Source of the DNA: Streptomyces sp. NBC_00683
GTDB taxonomy: Bacteria > Actinomycetota > Actinomycetes > Streptomycetales > Streptomycetaceae
Assembly: GCF_036226745.1 (NCBI RefSeq)
Contig: NZ_CP109013.1
Span: 7,502,001 to 7,566,000, forward strand
DNA: 64,000 nucleotides
Direction of reading: 5' to 3'
Positions 1 through 10,177 of this stretch are shown piece after piece. Both the position numbers and the translations under genes were made by a program. The notes below the pieces were generated by a model. The model did not search any database, was not told the DNA's origin, and worked only from the letters and a program-made list of their open reading frames with translations. Each line of letters starts with the position of its first letter. Positions within the stretch are counted from its first letter, which is position 1.

Positions 1-3000
1 GCCCGGCTCGACGTCCGGCTGGAGCGTCCGCTGCACGAGGTCCTCACCGACGGCGTCGACCTGAACCACACCGTGTGGGCGCAGACCGGCTTGTTCGCCC
101 TTGAGGTTGCGCTGTTCCGGCTCGTCGAGTCGTGGGGCGTGACCCCGGATGTGCTGTTGGGTCACTCGCTGGGTGAAATCACTGCCACGCATGTCGCGGG
201 GATCCTCGACCTGGACGACGCGTGCGTGCTGGTCGCCGAGCGCGGCCGACTGATGCAGGCACTGCCTGAGGGTGGCGGCATGCTCGCCGTCCAGGCCACC
301 GAAGCCGATGTCGCGGACTCCGGCCTGGACGTCGCCGCTGTGAACGGTCCGAACTCCGTGGTCCTGTCCGGCGACGCCGGGGCCATCGAGCGGTACGCGG
401 CCGGGTGCGCGGAGCGCGGTCTGCGGTTCAACGTCTTGTCGGTGTCGCACGCGTTCCACTCCGCGCTGATGGAGCCGATGCTGGGCGAGTTCGCCACGGT
501 GCTGTCCGGACTGACGTTCCACCCTGCGCGGATTCCGGTCGTCTCGAACCTGACCGGAGCCGTCGCCGACCCCGGTGTCATGCAGCGGCCGGAGTACTGG
601 CTGAACCAGGTGCGGCAGGCGGTCCGGTTCGCGGACGGTGTCACGACCCTCGAAGCGATGGGCGTGACCCGCTACCTGGAACTCGGCCCCGACGGGGTCC
701 TGTCGGCCATGGCCCAGGACACCGCTGCCGACGCCCAGTTCGTCCCCGTCCTGCGCAAGGATCGCGACGAAACCGACACCGCACTCACGGCGGTCGGCAG
801 TCTGTGGACGTCCGGAGTCGATGTCGACTGGACGGCGCTGTTCGCCGGTTGGGGCGGCAGGCCCGTTGATCTGCCGACGTATGCGTTCCAGCGTGAGCGG
901 TTCTGGCCGGAGCTTTCGCTGACGTCCGCTGCGGGCGGTGGCGGTGATCTGATCGATGCGGCGTTCTGGGATGCGGTGGAGCGTGAGGACCTGGAGGAAC
1001 TTGCGGGTCTGGAGTCGGCGTTGCCGGCGCTGTCCGCCTGGCGGCAGCGTCACCAGGAACGGTCGACGCTTGATTCGTGGCGTTATCGGGTCATGTGGAA
1101 GCCGCTGGACAGCTTGTCGTCGTCGGCGGTGCTGACTGGTGTGTGGGCGGTTGTCGGTACCGAGGACCCCGAGGTGTCCGAGGCACTGTCCTCGGCTGGT
1201 GCGACCGTGGTCGGTGTTCCTGCCGAAGAGGTGTCGGGGCTGTCTGGCCTGGCGGGTGTGGTGCTGTCTGCGTCCGGGGTGGCGGAGGCGCTGGCCGTGG
1301 TGCAGGGGCTGGGTGAGGTCACGGCGCCGCTGTGGGTGGTGACGCGTGGCGCGGTGTCCGTGGGCGGTTCGGATCGGCTGGTGAACCCCAGCCTTGCCTC
1401 GGTGTGGGGTCTGGGCAGGGTTGCGGCGTTGGAGGTGCCGGACCGTTGGGGTGGTCTGGTCGATCTTCCTGAGGTTCTGGATGGCCGGGCGGGTGCCCGT
1501 TTGGTGGGGGTTCTGGCTGCCGGTGGTGGTGAGGATCAGGTCGCGGTTCGTGGTTCCGGGGTGTTCGGTCGGCGGTTGGTTCGTGCGGTTCCGGCCGGGG
1601 CGGTGGATGCGTCGTGGAATCCGTGTCCGTCGGGGACGGTGCTGGTTACGGGTGGTACGGGTGCGTTGGGTGTGGAGGTGGCGCGTTGGCTGGCGGGTCG
1701 GGGTGTGCCGCATCTGGTGTTGACGAGTCGGCGGGGTGTGGCGCCGGAGGGTCTGGTCGAGGAGCTGTCCGCGCTGGGTGCGCGGGTCACTGTTGTGGCT
1801 TGTGATGTGGCTGATCGGGAGGCGTTGGCGGAGGTTGTTGCGGGTGTTCCCGTCGGCTTGCCGTTGACCGGGGTTGTGCATGCGGCGGGTGTGGTGGATG
1901 ACGGGTTGTTGGAGGGGTTGTCGTCGGAGCGTTTGGTGTCGGTGATGGCGCCGAAGGTGGATGGGTTGGTGAATCTGGATGTGGTGACGTCGGGTTTGCC
2001 GGTGGAGTGGTGGGTGGTGTTCTCGTCGTTGGCGGGGACGGTGGGTAGTGCGGGTCAGGGTAATTACGCGGCGGCTAATGCGTGTGTGGATGCGTGGGTG
2101 GAGTGGCGTCGTGGGCGTGGTCTGCCGGCTGTGTCGGTGGCGTGGGGTCCGTGGGCTGAGGGGGGTATGGCGGCTGACGGTGTGGTGGTGGAGCGGTTGC
2201 GGCGTGGTGGGGTGCGTCCGTTGGGCGTGGAGTTTGCGTTGCGGGTGTTCGGTGAGGCGGTTCGTGGTGGTGTGGATGTGACGGTGGCGGACATCGACTG
2301 GGAGCGGTTCGTTCCCGGGTTCGTGTCGGCGCGTCCCAGCCGTCTGCTGGCGGAGTTGCCCGAAGTAGCTGCTGTTGCACCGGCGTTGCCGACAGGTGGC
2401 GGTGGGCCGAGCCTGCGGGAGCAGCTTGAGGGTGTGCCGGACAGTAGGCGTCGTCAGGTGCTGCTGGATGTGGTCCGGGCTCAGGCCGCTGCGGTCCTGG
2501 GGCATGCGGGTGCGCAGGCGGTGGAGCCGGATCGCGCCTTCCGGGATCTGGGCTTCGACTCGCTGATGGCAGTCGAACTGCGCAACCTCCTGGCTGCGAC
2601 CACCGAGCTGCCGTTGCCGACCACCCTCGTCTTCGACCATCCGACGCCTGACGCCCTCGTCGACCACCTCCGCACGGAACTGGCCGGTACGGGAGTGGCG
2701 GTGGCGTCCGGTGCGGTGGCGCCGTCGGCGGGAGCCGATGAGCCCCTTGCGATAGTCGGGATGGCGTGTCGTTTCCCGGGCGGGGTGGGATCGCCCGAGC
2801 AGTTGTGGGATCTGGTCGCCGATGGGGTGGACGGGCTGTCGGTGTTCCCGGTCGACCGGGGATGGCCGGCGGAGGTGTCCGGCGTGGCGAGTGGTGTGGG
2901 CGGGTTCGTCCATGACGCGGCCGAGTTCGATGCGGGCCTGTTCGGGATCTCGCCGCGTGAGGCGCTGGCGATGGATCCGCAGCAGCGGTTGCTGCTGGAG

Positions 3001-6000
3001 ACCGCGTGGGAGGCGTTCGAGTCGGCGGGGATGGACCCGCGGTCGCAGCGCGGCCGCAGTGTGGGGGTCTTCGCCGGAACCAACGGCCAGGACTACGCAC
3101 AGGTCCTCGCGGCGTCGCAGGACGCCGGTGACGGGCACGCGGCTGTCGGGAACGCGGCGGCGGTGCTGTCCGGCCGGGTCTCGTACGCCTTCGGGCTGGA
3201 GGGCCCGGCGGTCACCGTGGACACGGCGTGCTCGTCGTCGCTGGTCGCACTGCACTGGGCGGGGCAGGCACTGCGGGCCGGTGAGTGCGAACTCGCCCTG
3301 GCCGGTGGTGTGACGGTGATGGTCACCCCAGGGGCGTTCGTGGAGTTCGACCGGCAGGACGGTCTGGCGTCGGACGGCCGGTGCAAGGCGTTCGCCGCGG
3401 CGGCCGACGGGACGGGCTGGGGTGAGGGTGTCGGTCTGCTGCTGGTGGAACGGCTTTCCGACGCACAGCGCAACGGACACCGGATCCTTGCGGTGGTACG
3501 GGGCAGCGCGGTCAACCAGGACGGTGCGAGCAACGGTCTGACCGCACCCAACGGCCCTTCCCAGCAGAGGGTGATCCGCCAGGCCCTCGCCAACGCCCAC
3601 CTCACAGGCGCCGACATCGACGCCGTGGAGGCGCACGGTACCGGAACCCGTCTCGGGGACCCGATCGAGGCGCAGGCCCTGCTGGCTACCTACGGCCAGG
3701 ACCGTGGTGAGAGCGACGAGCCGCTGTGGCTCGGTTCCGTCAAGTCGAACATCGGGCACACCCAGGCCGCCGCCGGAGCGGCAGGCGTGATCAAGATGGT
3801 CATGGCCCTACGACACGGGCTCATGCCGGCGACGCTCCACGTCGACGCCCCCTCCCCCCAAGTGGACTGGTCGGCGGGCGCGGTGGAACTGCTCACCCAG
3901 GCACGTTCCTGGCCCGAGGTGGAACGTCCGCGCCGCGCTGCGGTGTCCTCGTTCGGTATCAGCGGCACCAACGCGCACGTCATCCTGGAACAGGCTCCGG
4001 AGTCCGTCGAGCGGGAGCCGGTGGCGGCCGAGCCGTCGGTGATGCGTCCCGGGCTGGTGCCGTGGGTGGTGTCGGCGAAGTCCGAGCCGGCATTGCGGGC
4101 ACAGGTCGAACGGCTGCGGTCGTTCACCGCGGAACGGCCCGAGGCGGACTCCGTCGACGTGGCCTGGTCGCTCGCGACCACGCGAGCCGGGCTCGAGCAT
4201 CGTGCGGTGCTGGCCGGGGACACGACACTCGCCACGGGGGTCGCCCGAGAGGGCAGGACCGCGTTCCTGTTCACCGGCCAGGGTTCGCAGCGCGCGGGGA
4301 TGGGCCTGGGGCTTTACGAGCAGTTCCCGGTGTTCGCCGAAGCCTTCGACGCGGTCTGCGCACGGCTCGACGTCCGGCTGGAACGTCCGCTGCGTGACGT
4401 TCTGACCGACGGTGTCGACCTGGACCACACCGTCTGGGCGCAGACCGGCCTGTTCGCGCTCGAGGTCGCCCTGTTCCGGCTTGTGGAGTCGTGGGGCGTG
4501 ACCCCGGATGTGCTGTTGGGTCACTCCCTGGGCGAGATCACCGGCGCGCACGTCGCAGGCATCCTCGACCTGGACGACGCCTGCACCCTGGTCGCCGAAC
4601 GCGGCCGGCTGATGCAGGCACTGCCCGAGGGCGGCGGCATGCTTGCCGTACAGGCAACCGAAGCCGACGTCGCGGACTCCGGCCTGGACATCGCCGCAGT
4701 CAACGGGCCGAGCTCCGTGGTCCTGTCCGGCGCCACCGAAGCCATTGAGCGGTACGCGGCCGAGTGCGCGGCCCGCGACCTGCGGTTCAACGTTCTGTCG
4801 GTGTCGCACGCGTTCCACTCGGCCCTGATGGAACCGATGCTGGACGAGTTCGCGACCGTCCTGACCGGCCTGACCTTCCACCCGGCCGAAATCCCGATCA
4901 TCTCCGATCTGACCGGAGCCGTCGCCGAACCCGGTGTCATGCAGCAGCCGGAGTACTGGCTGAACCAGGTGCGGCAGCCGGTGCGGTTCGCCGACGGTGT
5001 CACCGCTCTCGAAGCGATGGGCGTGACGCGGTACGTAGAACTGGGCCCCGACGGCGTCCTGTCGGCCATGGCCCAAAACGCCTCCGCCGAAGCCGAGTTC
5101 ATCTCAGTCCTACGCAAGGATCGCGACGAGACCGACACGGCGCTCACTGCGGCCGGCCGTCTGTGGACGTCCGGAGTCGGTGTCGACTGGACGGCACTGC
5201 TTGCCGGTTGGGGCGGCCGTGTGGTCGATCTGCCGACGTATGCGTTCCAGCGGGAGCGGTTCTGGCCGGAGCTTTCGCTGACGTCCGCTGCGGGCGGTGG
5301 CAGTGATCTGGTGGATGCCGCGTTCTGGGACGCGGTGGAGCGGGAGGACCTGGAGGAACTCGCGGGTCTGGAGTCGGCGTTGCCGTCACTGTCCGCGTGG
5401 CGACAGCGTCACCAGGAACGATCGACGCTCGACTCGTGGCGTTACCGGATCACCTGGAAGCCGCTGGGCGGTCTGCCGTCGTCGGCGGTGCTGACCGGTG
5501 TGTGGGCCGTCGTCGGCACCGAGGACCCCGAGGTCTCCGCCGCGTTGGAGGCCGCGGGCGCGACCGTGGTCGGTGTTCCCGCCGACGAAGTGTCAGGGCT
5601 GCCTGGCCTGGCGGGTGTGATCCTGTCCGCATCCGGGGTGGTGGAGACGCTCGCCGTGGTGCAGGAGCTGGGTGAGGTCACGGCGCCGCTGTGGGTGCTC
5701 ACACGTGGTGCGGTGTCCGTGGGTGGTTCGGACCGGCTCGGCGATCCGGACCTGGCCGCTGTGTGGGGTCTGGGCCGTGTGGCAGCGTTGGAGGTGCCGG
5801 GTCGCTGGGGTGGTCTGATCGACCTGCCGGCCGAAGTGGACGCCCGGGCGGGTGCCCGGCTGGTGAGTGTCCTGGCTGCGGGTGGTGGTGAGGATCAGGT
5901 CGCGGTCCGGGAGTCCGGGGTGTTCGTCCGTCGGTTGGCTCGTGCGGTTTCTGGCGCGGTGCCGGGCGCGCTGTGGAACCCTGACTCGTCCGGCACCGTG

Positions 6001-7302
6001 CTGGTCACGGGTGGTACGGGTGCCCTGGGCGTGGAGGTGGGCCGTTGGCTGGCCGCTCGGGGTGTGCCGCACCTGGTGCTGACCAGCCGTAGCGGTGTCG
6101 CCCCGGACGGTCTGGTCGAGGAACTGGCCGGGTTGGGCGCGCAGGTCACGGTTGCCGCCTGCGATGTGGCTGACCGGGACGCTCTGGCCGCGGTGATCGC
6201 TGGTGTTCCTGAGCAGTGGCCGCTGACCGGCGTCGTGCACGCGGCCGGTCTCGATGTTCCGCAGCGTCTGGAGGAAGCCACCCCCGAGGCCTTCGCCTCG
6301 GTGCTCCGGGCCAAGGTCGAGGGAACCAAGCACCTGGACGAGCTGACCGAGGATCTGCCGCTGGACTTGTTCGTGGTGTTCTCCTCGATCGCCGCCACTT
6401 GGGGCAGCGGCGGCCAGTCGGCCTACGCGGCGGGCAACGCTTTCCTCGACGCCTGGACACAGCACCGCCACGACCGAGGACTTCCCGGCACCTCGGTGGC
6501 CTGGGGTCCGTGGGCCGGGGCAGGGATGGCCGCGGATCCGGAAGCGGCTCAGAGCCTGCGTCGGCGTGGCCTGGCACCGATGGACCCGGCCCTGGCGATC
6601 CGGGCCCTGGCCGAGGCGATCGACCACCGTGACAACAGCCTCACGGTCGCCGACGTCGACTGGACACGCTTCGCCGAAGCCTTCACACTCCTGCGACCCA
6701 GCCCGCTGCTCCACGAGTTCACCGCAACAGCCGAAGCCCTGAACGCGCCCCAGGAGGAGGACGGTGGTGCGAGCGCTGCCGATCTGCGCGCACGACTGGC
6801 TTCGATGAGCCCTCAGGAGCAGGAGGCGGAGCTGTCGGAGATGATCCGCCGCGGCATCGGAGCCGTACTCGGTTACAAGTCCGTGGAGGACATCGACAGT
6901 CGGCCGTTCCGGGATCTCGGGTTCGACTCTCTGACGGCGGTCGAGTTCCGCAATGTGCTGGCGAAGGACAGCGGGCTGCGGCTCGCCTCGACGATCGTGT
7001 TCGACCATCCGACGCCGGCCGTGCTCGCGCGTCACTTGCTCGACGAGCTGGATGGGAGCGGCGCCGACGTGGCCGAGCCCATGATCAGCGCGCTGGACGA
7101 GCTCGATGCGGCCTTTGCCGCCGGCCGGACGGACGGACTGGCCCGGGCGCGGGTGACGGTACGGCTGCAGGCGTTCCTGGAGAAGTGGACGGCAGGCGAG
7201 GTGGCGGACGGAGGCGAGTCCCTGGCCGCGCGGATCGACGCGGCCGGTGACGATGAACTCATCGCCTTCATCGAGAAGGAGCTCAGCGACGGCGGGGAGT
7301 AG
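1..7302 (+). CDS. Modular type I polyketide synthase, C-terminal part (AT-KR-ACP / KS-AT-KR-ACP / docking)
   Basis: The frame is open from base 1, so this is the last 2433 residues of a larger protein. Domains by base position: AT (about 1-900; GHSLGE near 160, HAFHS near 448), KR (about 1090-2330), ACP (about 2450-2670, DSL serine), KS (about 2745-4000; TACSSS near 3223, EAHGTG near 3628, NIGHT near 3757), AT (about 4260-5100; GHSLGE, HAFHS near 4807), KR (about 5450-6650), ACP (about 6820-7050). There are no DH or ER domains. Known AT rules (GHSLGE plus HAFH) predict malonyl-CoA for both modules. KR1 has VDD after HAAG, so B-type. KR2 lacks it and has W in ATWGSGG, so A-type. The last 75 residues are helical and acidic and end [13 protein letters not shown], like a C-terminal docking domain. 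With no thioesterase, the chain should pass to another protein. Confidence 0.95.
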   Translation, partial: ARLDVRLERPLHEVLTDGVDLNHTVWAQTGLFALEVALFRLVESWGVTPDVLLGHSLGEITATHVAGILDLDDACVLVAERGRLMQALPEGGGMLAVQATEADVADSGLDVAAVNGPNSVVLSGDAGAIERYAAGCAERGLRFNVLSVSHAFHSALMEPMLGEFATVLSGLTFHPARIPVVSNLTGAVADPGVMQRPEYWLNQVRQAVRFADGVTTLEAMGVTRYLELGPDGVLSAMAQDTAADAQFVPVLRKDRDETDTALTAVGSLWTSGVDVDWTALFAGWGGRPVDLPTYAFQRERFWPELSLTSAAGGGGDLIDAAFWDAVEREDLEELAGLESALPALSAWRQRHQERSTLDSWRYRVMWKPLDSLSSSAVLTGVWAVVGTEDPEVSEALSSAGATVVGVPAEEVSGLSGLAGVVLSASGVAEALAVVQGLGEVTAPLWVVTRGAVSVGGSDRLVNPSLASVWGLGRVAALEVPDRWGGLVDLPEVLDGRAGARLVGVLAAGGGEDQVAVRGSGVFGRRLVRAVPAGAVDASWNPCPSGTVLVTGGTGALGVEVARWLAGRGVPHLVLTSRRGVAPEGLVEELSALGARVTVVACDVADREALAEVVAGVPVGLPLTGVVHAAGVVDDGLLEGLSSERLVSVMAPKVDGLVNLDVVTSGLPVEWWVVFSSLAGTVGSAGQGNYAAANACVDAWVEWRRGRGLPAVSVAWGPWAEGGMAADGVVVERLRRGGVRPLGVEFALRVFGEAVRGGVDVTVADIDWERFVPGFVSARPSRLLAELPEVAAVAPALPTGGGGPSLREQLEGVPDSRRRQVLLDVVRAQAAAVLGHAGAQAVEPDRAFRDLGFDSLMAVELRNLLAATTELPLPTTLVFDHPTPDALVDHLRTELAGTGVAVASGAVAPSAGADEPLAIVGMACRFPGGVGSPEQLWDLVADGVDGLSVFPVDRGWPAEVSGVASGVGGFVHDAAEFDAGLFGISPREALAMDPQQRLLLETAWEAFESAGMDPRSQRGRSVGVFAGTNGQDYAQVLAASQDAGDGHAAVGNAAAVLSGRVSYAFGLEGPAVTVDTACSSSLVALHWAGQALRAGECELALAGGVTVMVTPGAFVEFDRQDGLASDGRCKAFAAAADGTGWGEGVGLLLVERLSDAQRNGHRILAVVRGSAVNQDGASNGLTAPNGPSQQRVIRQALANAHLTGADIDAVEAHGTGTRLGDPIEAQALLATYGQDRGESDEPLWLGSVKSNIGHTQAAAGAAGVIKMVMALRHGLMPATLHVDAPSPQVDWSAGAVELLTQARSWPEVERPRRAAVSSFGISGTNAHVILEQAPESVEREPVAAEPSVMRPGLVPWVVSAKSEPALRAQVERLRSFTAERPEADSVDVAWSLATTRAGLEHRAVLAGDTTLATGVAREGRTAFLFTGQGSQRAGMGLGLYEQFPVFAEAFDAVCARLDVRLERPLRDVLTDGVDLDHTVWAQTGLFALEVALFRLVESWGVTPDVLLGHSLGEITGAHVAGILDLDDACTLVAERGRLMQALPEGGGMLAVQATEADVADSGLDIAAVNGPSSVVLSGATEAIERYAAECAARDLRFNVLSVSHAFHSALMEPMLDEFATVLTGLTFHPAEIPIISDLTGAVAEPGVMQQPEYWLNQVRQPVRFADGVTALEAMGVTRYVELGPDGVLSAMAQNASAEAEFISVLRKDRDETDTALTAAGRLWTSGVGVDWTALLAGWGGRVVDLPTYAFQRERFWPELSLTSAAGGGSDLVDAAFWDAVEREDLEELAGLESALPSLSAWRQRHQERSTLDSWRYRITWKPLGGLPSSAVLTGVWAVVGTEDPEVSAALEAAGATVVGVPADEVSGLPGLAGVILSASGVVETLAVVQELGEVTAPLWVLTRGAVSVGGSDRLGDPDLAAVWGLGRVAALEVPGRWGGLIDLPAEVDARAGARLVSVLAAGGGEDQVAVRESGVFVRRLARAVSGAVPGALWNPDSSGTVLVTGGTGALGVEVGRWLAARGVPHLVLTSRSGVAPDGLVEELAGLGAQVTVAACDVADRDALAAVIAGVPEQWPLTGVVHAAGLDVPQRLEEATPEAFASVLRAKVEGTKHLDELTEDLPLDLFVVFSSIAATWGSGGQSAYAAGNAFLDAWTQHRHDRGLPGTSVAWGPWAGAGMAADPEAAQSLRRRGLAPMDPALAIRALAEAIDHRDNSLTVADVDWTRFAEAFTLLRPSPLLHEFTATAEALNAPQEEDGGASAADLRARLASMSPQEQEAELSEMIRRGIGAVLGYKSVEDIDSRPFRDLGFDSLTAVEFRNVLAKDSGLRLASTIVFDHPTPAVLARHLLDELDGSGADVAEPMISALDELDAAFAAGRTDGLARARVTVRLQAFLEKWTAGEVADGGESLAARIDAAGDDELIAFIEKELSDGGE

Positions 7303-7316
7303 CCGGGCCAGACACG

Positions 7317-7363
7317 CTGACGGCGCCCGCCACGGATGCGAACCGTGGCGGGCGCCCCGTCAG
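7317..7363. terminator. Bidirectional terminator between PKS and SARP gene
   Basis: A 19-bp stem (CTGACGG-CGCCCGCCACGG with CCGTGGCGGGCG-CC-CCGTCAG, a 2-nt bulge) closes a 7-nt loop 15 bp after the PKS stop codon. It lies between two convergent genes and can serve both. Confidence 0.8.
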
Positions 7364-7398
7364 TGGGTGGCGACGTGGAACAGCGTCTCAGCTGCCCG

Positions 7399-8163
7399 TC
7401 AAACGGCGCGCGGTGGTGTGGCCAGCGCCGGATCCTGGTCGAGGATCGCACGGTACCGGCGCTGGACCTGCAGCCCCGGCTGCAGGCCGAGGTCGTCGCG
7501 GAGACGTTGGCGCAGCCGGTGGAACACATCGATCGCGTCGGCCTGCCGGTCGGCCCGGTACAGCGCGAGCATCAGCAGGTCGTGCAGCCCTTCGCGCAGC
7601 GGATGCTGGGCGGCCAGGCTCTTCAATTCGGAGGCGACCGCGTGCTCGTCGCCGAGGGCCAGCCGCGCGGCCATGAGATTCTCGTGCACGGCGACGCGGC
7701 TGTCGTTGAGCCACAGCATCGCGGACCGGCAGTGCGCGCCCGGCCCGGCGTCCAGCAGGACCGGTCCCCGCCACAGGCGCAGCGCCTGTTCGAGGTGTTC
7801 CACGGCGGCCTGCGGGTGGTCGGCGATGCGCTGGGCGCCGCTGGAGGCGAGGCGGTGGAAGCGATCCGCGTCGATCGCGTCGGGGCTCAGGTCCAGCAGA
7901 TATCCCTGGCTCACCGTCCGCAGGGCGTCCGGGCAGCCGGCCTCCTCGAGCAGCCGGCGCAGCCGGGCGATGTGGGCCTGCAGGGTGTTCTTGCTGGTGC
8001 GCGGCGGGCGGTCGTCCCACAGTTCGTCGGCCAGATCCTGGTAGGACACGACGGATCCGACGTTGAGGGCGAGCAGAGCGAGGATGGCGCGCACCTTGGT
8101 GCCGCTCACCGGGAGACGTGTTCTCCCGGTCACTGTCAGCGGGCCGAGAATGGCTACTTCCAT
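7399..8163 (-). CDS. SARP-family transcriptional activator (small, AfsR N-terminal type)
   Basis: 254 residues: an OmpR-type winged-helix DNA-binding domain (about 1-92, opening MEVAILGPLTV, with the typical NTLQAHIARLRR segment), then a bacterial transcriptional activation domain (about 95-240). There is no NB-ARC or TPR part, so it is a small cluster-situated SARP. The start at 8163 is set by GGAGAG five bases upstream; an ATG at 8193 has no ribosome site. It lies convergent to the PKS. Its likely targets are visible: 11-bp-spaced heptamer repeats in the divergent promoter region at 10.05-10.17 kb. Function as pathway activator is inferred from family and from those sites. Confidence 0.92.
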   Translation of the reverse strand: MEVAILGPLTVTGRTRLPVSGTKVRAILALLALNVGSVVSYQDLADELWDDRPPRTSKNTLQAHIARLRRLLEEAGCPDALRTVSQGYLLDLSPDAIDADRFHRLASSGAQRIADHPQAAVEHLEQALRLWRGPVLLDAGPGAHCRSAMLWLNDSRVAVHENLMAARLALGDEHAVASELKSLAAQHPLREGLHDLLMLALYRADRQADAIDVFHRLRQRLRDDLGLQPGLQVQRRYRAILDQDPALATPPRAV

Positions 8164-8242
8164 CGGAACTCTCCGCCTGGCCGATGTTGTCATTGGCACG
8201 CCGACGCATGATCGACGCAGCCCATGCTTGTCGGAAGGCGGA

Positions 8243-8283
8243 GGCGTCGTCAACAGCCGACGCCCCGTATATCCACCGGTGGA
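8243..8283. promoter_or_regulatory. Two dyads upstream of the SARP gene
   Basis: In the 206-bp gap between the SARP start and the carboxylase stop there is GGCGTCG-8 nt-CGACGCC (8243-8264) and a perfect 12-bp palindrome TCCACCGGTGGA (8272-8283). Either could be an operator controlling the activator, or a hairpin terminating the carboxylase transcript. It does not match my memory of a gamma-butyrolactone receptor box. Confidence 0.35.
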
Positions 8284-8369
8284 CCCCCTATTCACGGTCG
8301 GGGTCCGTCACGTCGGCGGAGGCCTCGAACGGGCTTCGGGGAGCTCGCGGTCCGCCGCGTCCGGCCTTT

Positions 8370-10028
8370 CTACAGGGGGATGTTGGTGTGCTTGCGGTGC
8401 GGCGGGGCAATGCGCTTGGTGCGCAGCGCCCTGAGCGCGCGCAGCACGGCCGACCGGGTCTCCGACGGCAGGATGACGTCGTCGAGGCTGCCGCGTTCGG
8501 CCGCCATGTAGGGGGTGAGTACGGTCTCCTCGTACTCCTCGATCAGCTCGTCGCGCAGCACGACGGGATCGTCGGCGGCACCGAGTTGGCGGTGGCACAG
8601 CATGTCGACAGCGCTGGCGGCGCCCATCACACCGATCGACGCGGTGGGCCAGGCGAAGCTCATGTCGGCACCGAGCTCCTTGGATCCCATCACCGCGTAC
8701 CCGCCGCCGAACGCCTTCCGGACGATGACGGTCACCTTCGGCACCGTCGCCTCGATGTAGGCGAAGCCGAGCTTGGCGCCGCGCCGGACGATCCCCTGAT
8801 GTTCCTGGGCGGTGCCGGGCAGGAAGCCGGGTACGTCCACCAGCGTCACGATGGGGATGTTGAACGCGTCGCAGAAACGTACGAAGCGCGCGGCCTTCTC
8901 GGCGGCAGCGATGTCGAGCGCTCCGGCCAGATGCAGCGGCTGGTTGGCGACGACGCCGACGGTACGCCCCTCGATCCGGCCGAAACCGCAGATGATGTTC
9001 GGCGCGAAGCTCGGGTGCACCTCCAGCAGGTCGCCGTCGTCGACCACACGTGCGACCACCTCGGACATGTCGAACGCTTCCCGCTGCGCGTCGGGCAGGA
9101 TCGAGTCGAGCTTGAGGTCGTCGGGCGTGACGTCCAGGACCGCGGCGGACCGGTATGTCGGCGTCTCGTCCAGGTTGTTGGACGGAAGGAAGGACAACAG
9201 GTCCCGTACGTAGTCGAGCGCCTCGGCCTCGCTGTCCGCCACGTAGTGCGCGTTGCCGGTGACCGAGGCGTGCACCTGCGCGCCCCCGAGTTCCTCCAGG
9301 CGGACCGGCTCGCCCGTGACCGCCCGGATGACCTCCGGGCCGGTCACGAACATGTGTGACGTCCGGTCGACCATCACGACGAAGTCGGTGCAGGCAGGCA
9401 CGTAGACGGCGCCGCCCGCGCAAGGGCCCATGATCAGTGAGATCTGCGGGATGACGCCGGAGGCGGTGACCACCTTGTTGGCTATGCGGCCGTACGCGGC
9501 CAGCGACAGCACACCCTCGGCGACGCGGGCGCCGCTGGAGTCGTTGATCGCGACGACCGGGCAACCGGTCTGCAGGGCGAGGTCGAGCAGTTTGCCGACC
9601 TTCTCGCCGAAGACCTCGCCGACGCTGCCGCCCAGGGCAAGGGCGTCCTGGGCGTAGACGCACACCTTGCGGCCGTCCACGGTGCCGTAGCCGGTGATGA
9701 CGCCGTCGCCGCTGGGCCGCTCCGTGTCGGCGGCGAAGCCGGTCGAACGGTGCCGCGCGAGCAGGCCGGTCTCCACGAACGAGCCCGGGTCCAGCAGGTG
9801 CTCCAGGCGGTCGCGGGCCGTCATCCGGCCGAACCGGGCGAGGCGGCGGACCGTGCGATGGGGGACGTGGCGGGCCGCCTCGCGCCGGGCCCGCAGGTCG
9901 GCGACCTTGCCGGCGGTGGTGCCCGGCTCCTTCGAAGGCGCGGGCCCCTCGCTCCCGTTCACCGTTCGCCGACCGGCGGCGCGCCGTTCTCCGGCCGCGT
10001 GCGCTTCGAGGTAACCGGGTTCGTCCAT
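8370..10028 (-). CDS. Acyl-CoA carboxylase beta subunit (carboxyltransferase, PccB/AccB type)
   Basis: 552 residues with the two crotonase-like halves of biotin-dependent carboxyltransferases. Markers include GGSVGEVFGEKVGK, GPCAGGAVY in the N half, and DVPGFLPG and GGGYAVMGSK in the C half, with the usual C-terminal KHTNIPL. It moves carboxyl from biotin to an acyl-CoA, giving a malonyl-CoA-type extender, and needs an alpha subunit not found here. The start at 10028 is fixed by GAGGAG seven bases before ATG. The first 40 residues are an extra, poorly conserved extension. The residue matching the known acyl-specificity position (Asp422 in S. coelicolor PccB, Ile in AccB, by my recall of the alignment) is Ala445, so the substrate may be unusual. 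The promoter region holds SARP-like repeats. Confidence 0.93.
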   Translation of the reverse strand: MDEPGYLEAHAAGERRAAGRRTVNGSEGPAPSKEPGTTAGKVADLRARREAARHVPHRTVRRLARFGRMTARDRLEHLLDPGSFVETGLLARHRSTGFAADTERPSGDGVITGYGTVDGRKVCVYAQDALALGGSVGEVFGEKVGKLLDLALQTGCPVVAINDSSGARVAEGVLSLAAYGRIANKVVTASGVIPQISLIMGPCAGGAVYVPACTDFVVMVDRTSHMFVTGPEVIRAVTGEPVRLEELGGAQVHASVTGNAHYVADSEAEALDYVRDLLSFLPSNNLDETPTYRSAAVLDVTPDDLKLDSILPDAQREAFDMSEVVARVVDDGDLLEVHPSFAPNIICGFGRIEGRTVGVVANQPLHLAGALDIAAAEKAARFVRFCDAFNIPIVTLVDVPGFLPGTAQEHQGIVRRGAKLGFAYIEATVPKVTVIVRKAFGGGYAVMGSKELGADMSFAWPTASIGVMGAASAVDMLCHRQLGAADDPVVLRDELIEEYEETVLTPYMAAERGSLDDVILPSETRSAVLRALRALRTKRIAPPHRKHTNIPL

Positions 10029-10051
10029 AGTCGTCTCCTCGCCACACACGC

Positions 10052-10116
10052 ATGCTGGCGCACCCCGCTGTCCGATCTCTGACCGGCTGTGGAAAATCTG
10101 CTGACACAGCGCTGAA
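10052..10116 (-). promoter_or_regulatory. SARP-type operator and promoter for the carboxylase gene
   Basis: Read on the minus strand, heptamers TTCAGCG (10116-10110), GTCAGCA (10105-10099), a weak TTCCACA (10094-10088), GTCAGAG (10083-10077) and GACAGCG (10072-10066) recur every 11 bp. Exactly 8 nt after the last repeat comes CAGCAT (10057-10052), a poor -10 box. The RBS and ATG follow. Spacing matches the rule known for SARP-activated promoters. Confidence 0.72.
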
Positions 10117-10127
10117 AGCGGTCGTGT

Positions 10128-10170
10128 GTCAGAGGTCCGTCAGCCGAATTTCAGCGCCCACTGCCATTCT
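10128..10170 (+). promoter_or_regulatory. SARP-type operator and promoter for KASIII-ACP-KASII
   Basis: Heptamers GTCAGAG (10128), GTCAGCC (10139) and TTCAGCG (10150) are exactly 11 bp apart. The third ends 8 nt before CATTCT (10165-10170), a weak -10. The start codon at 10178 is 7 nt further, so the transcript would be leaderless. An 8-bp inverted repeat CTGACACA/TGTGTCAG (10101-10108 and 10125-10132) overlaps the array. Confidence 0.75.
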
Positions 10171-10177
10171 TTGGCGC

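Noticed and set aside
3808..5076. Long open frame on the minus strand inside the PKS
   Set aside because: It is a mirror of the high-GC coding strand; codon bias, PKS motifs and length all support the plus strand.
8272..8283. TCCACCGGTGGA palindrome as a gamma-butyrolactone receptor box
   Set aside because: It lacks the longer A/T-flanked form I remember for such boxes; listed only as an unassigned dyad.
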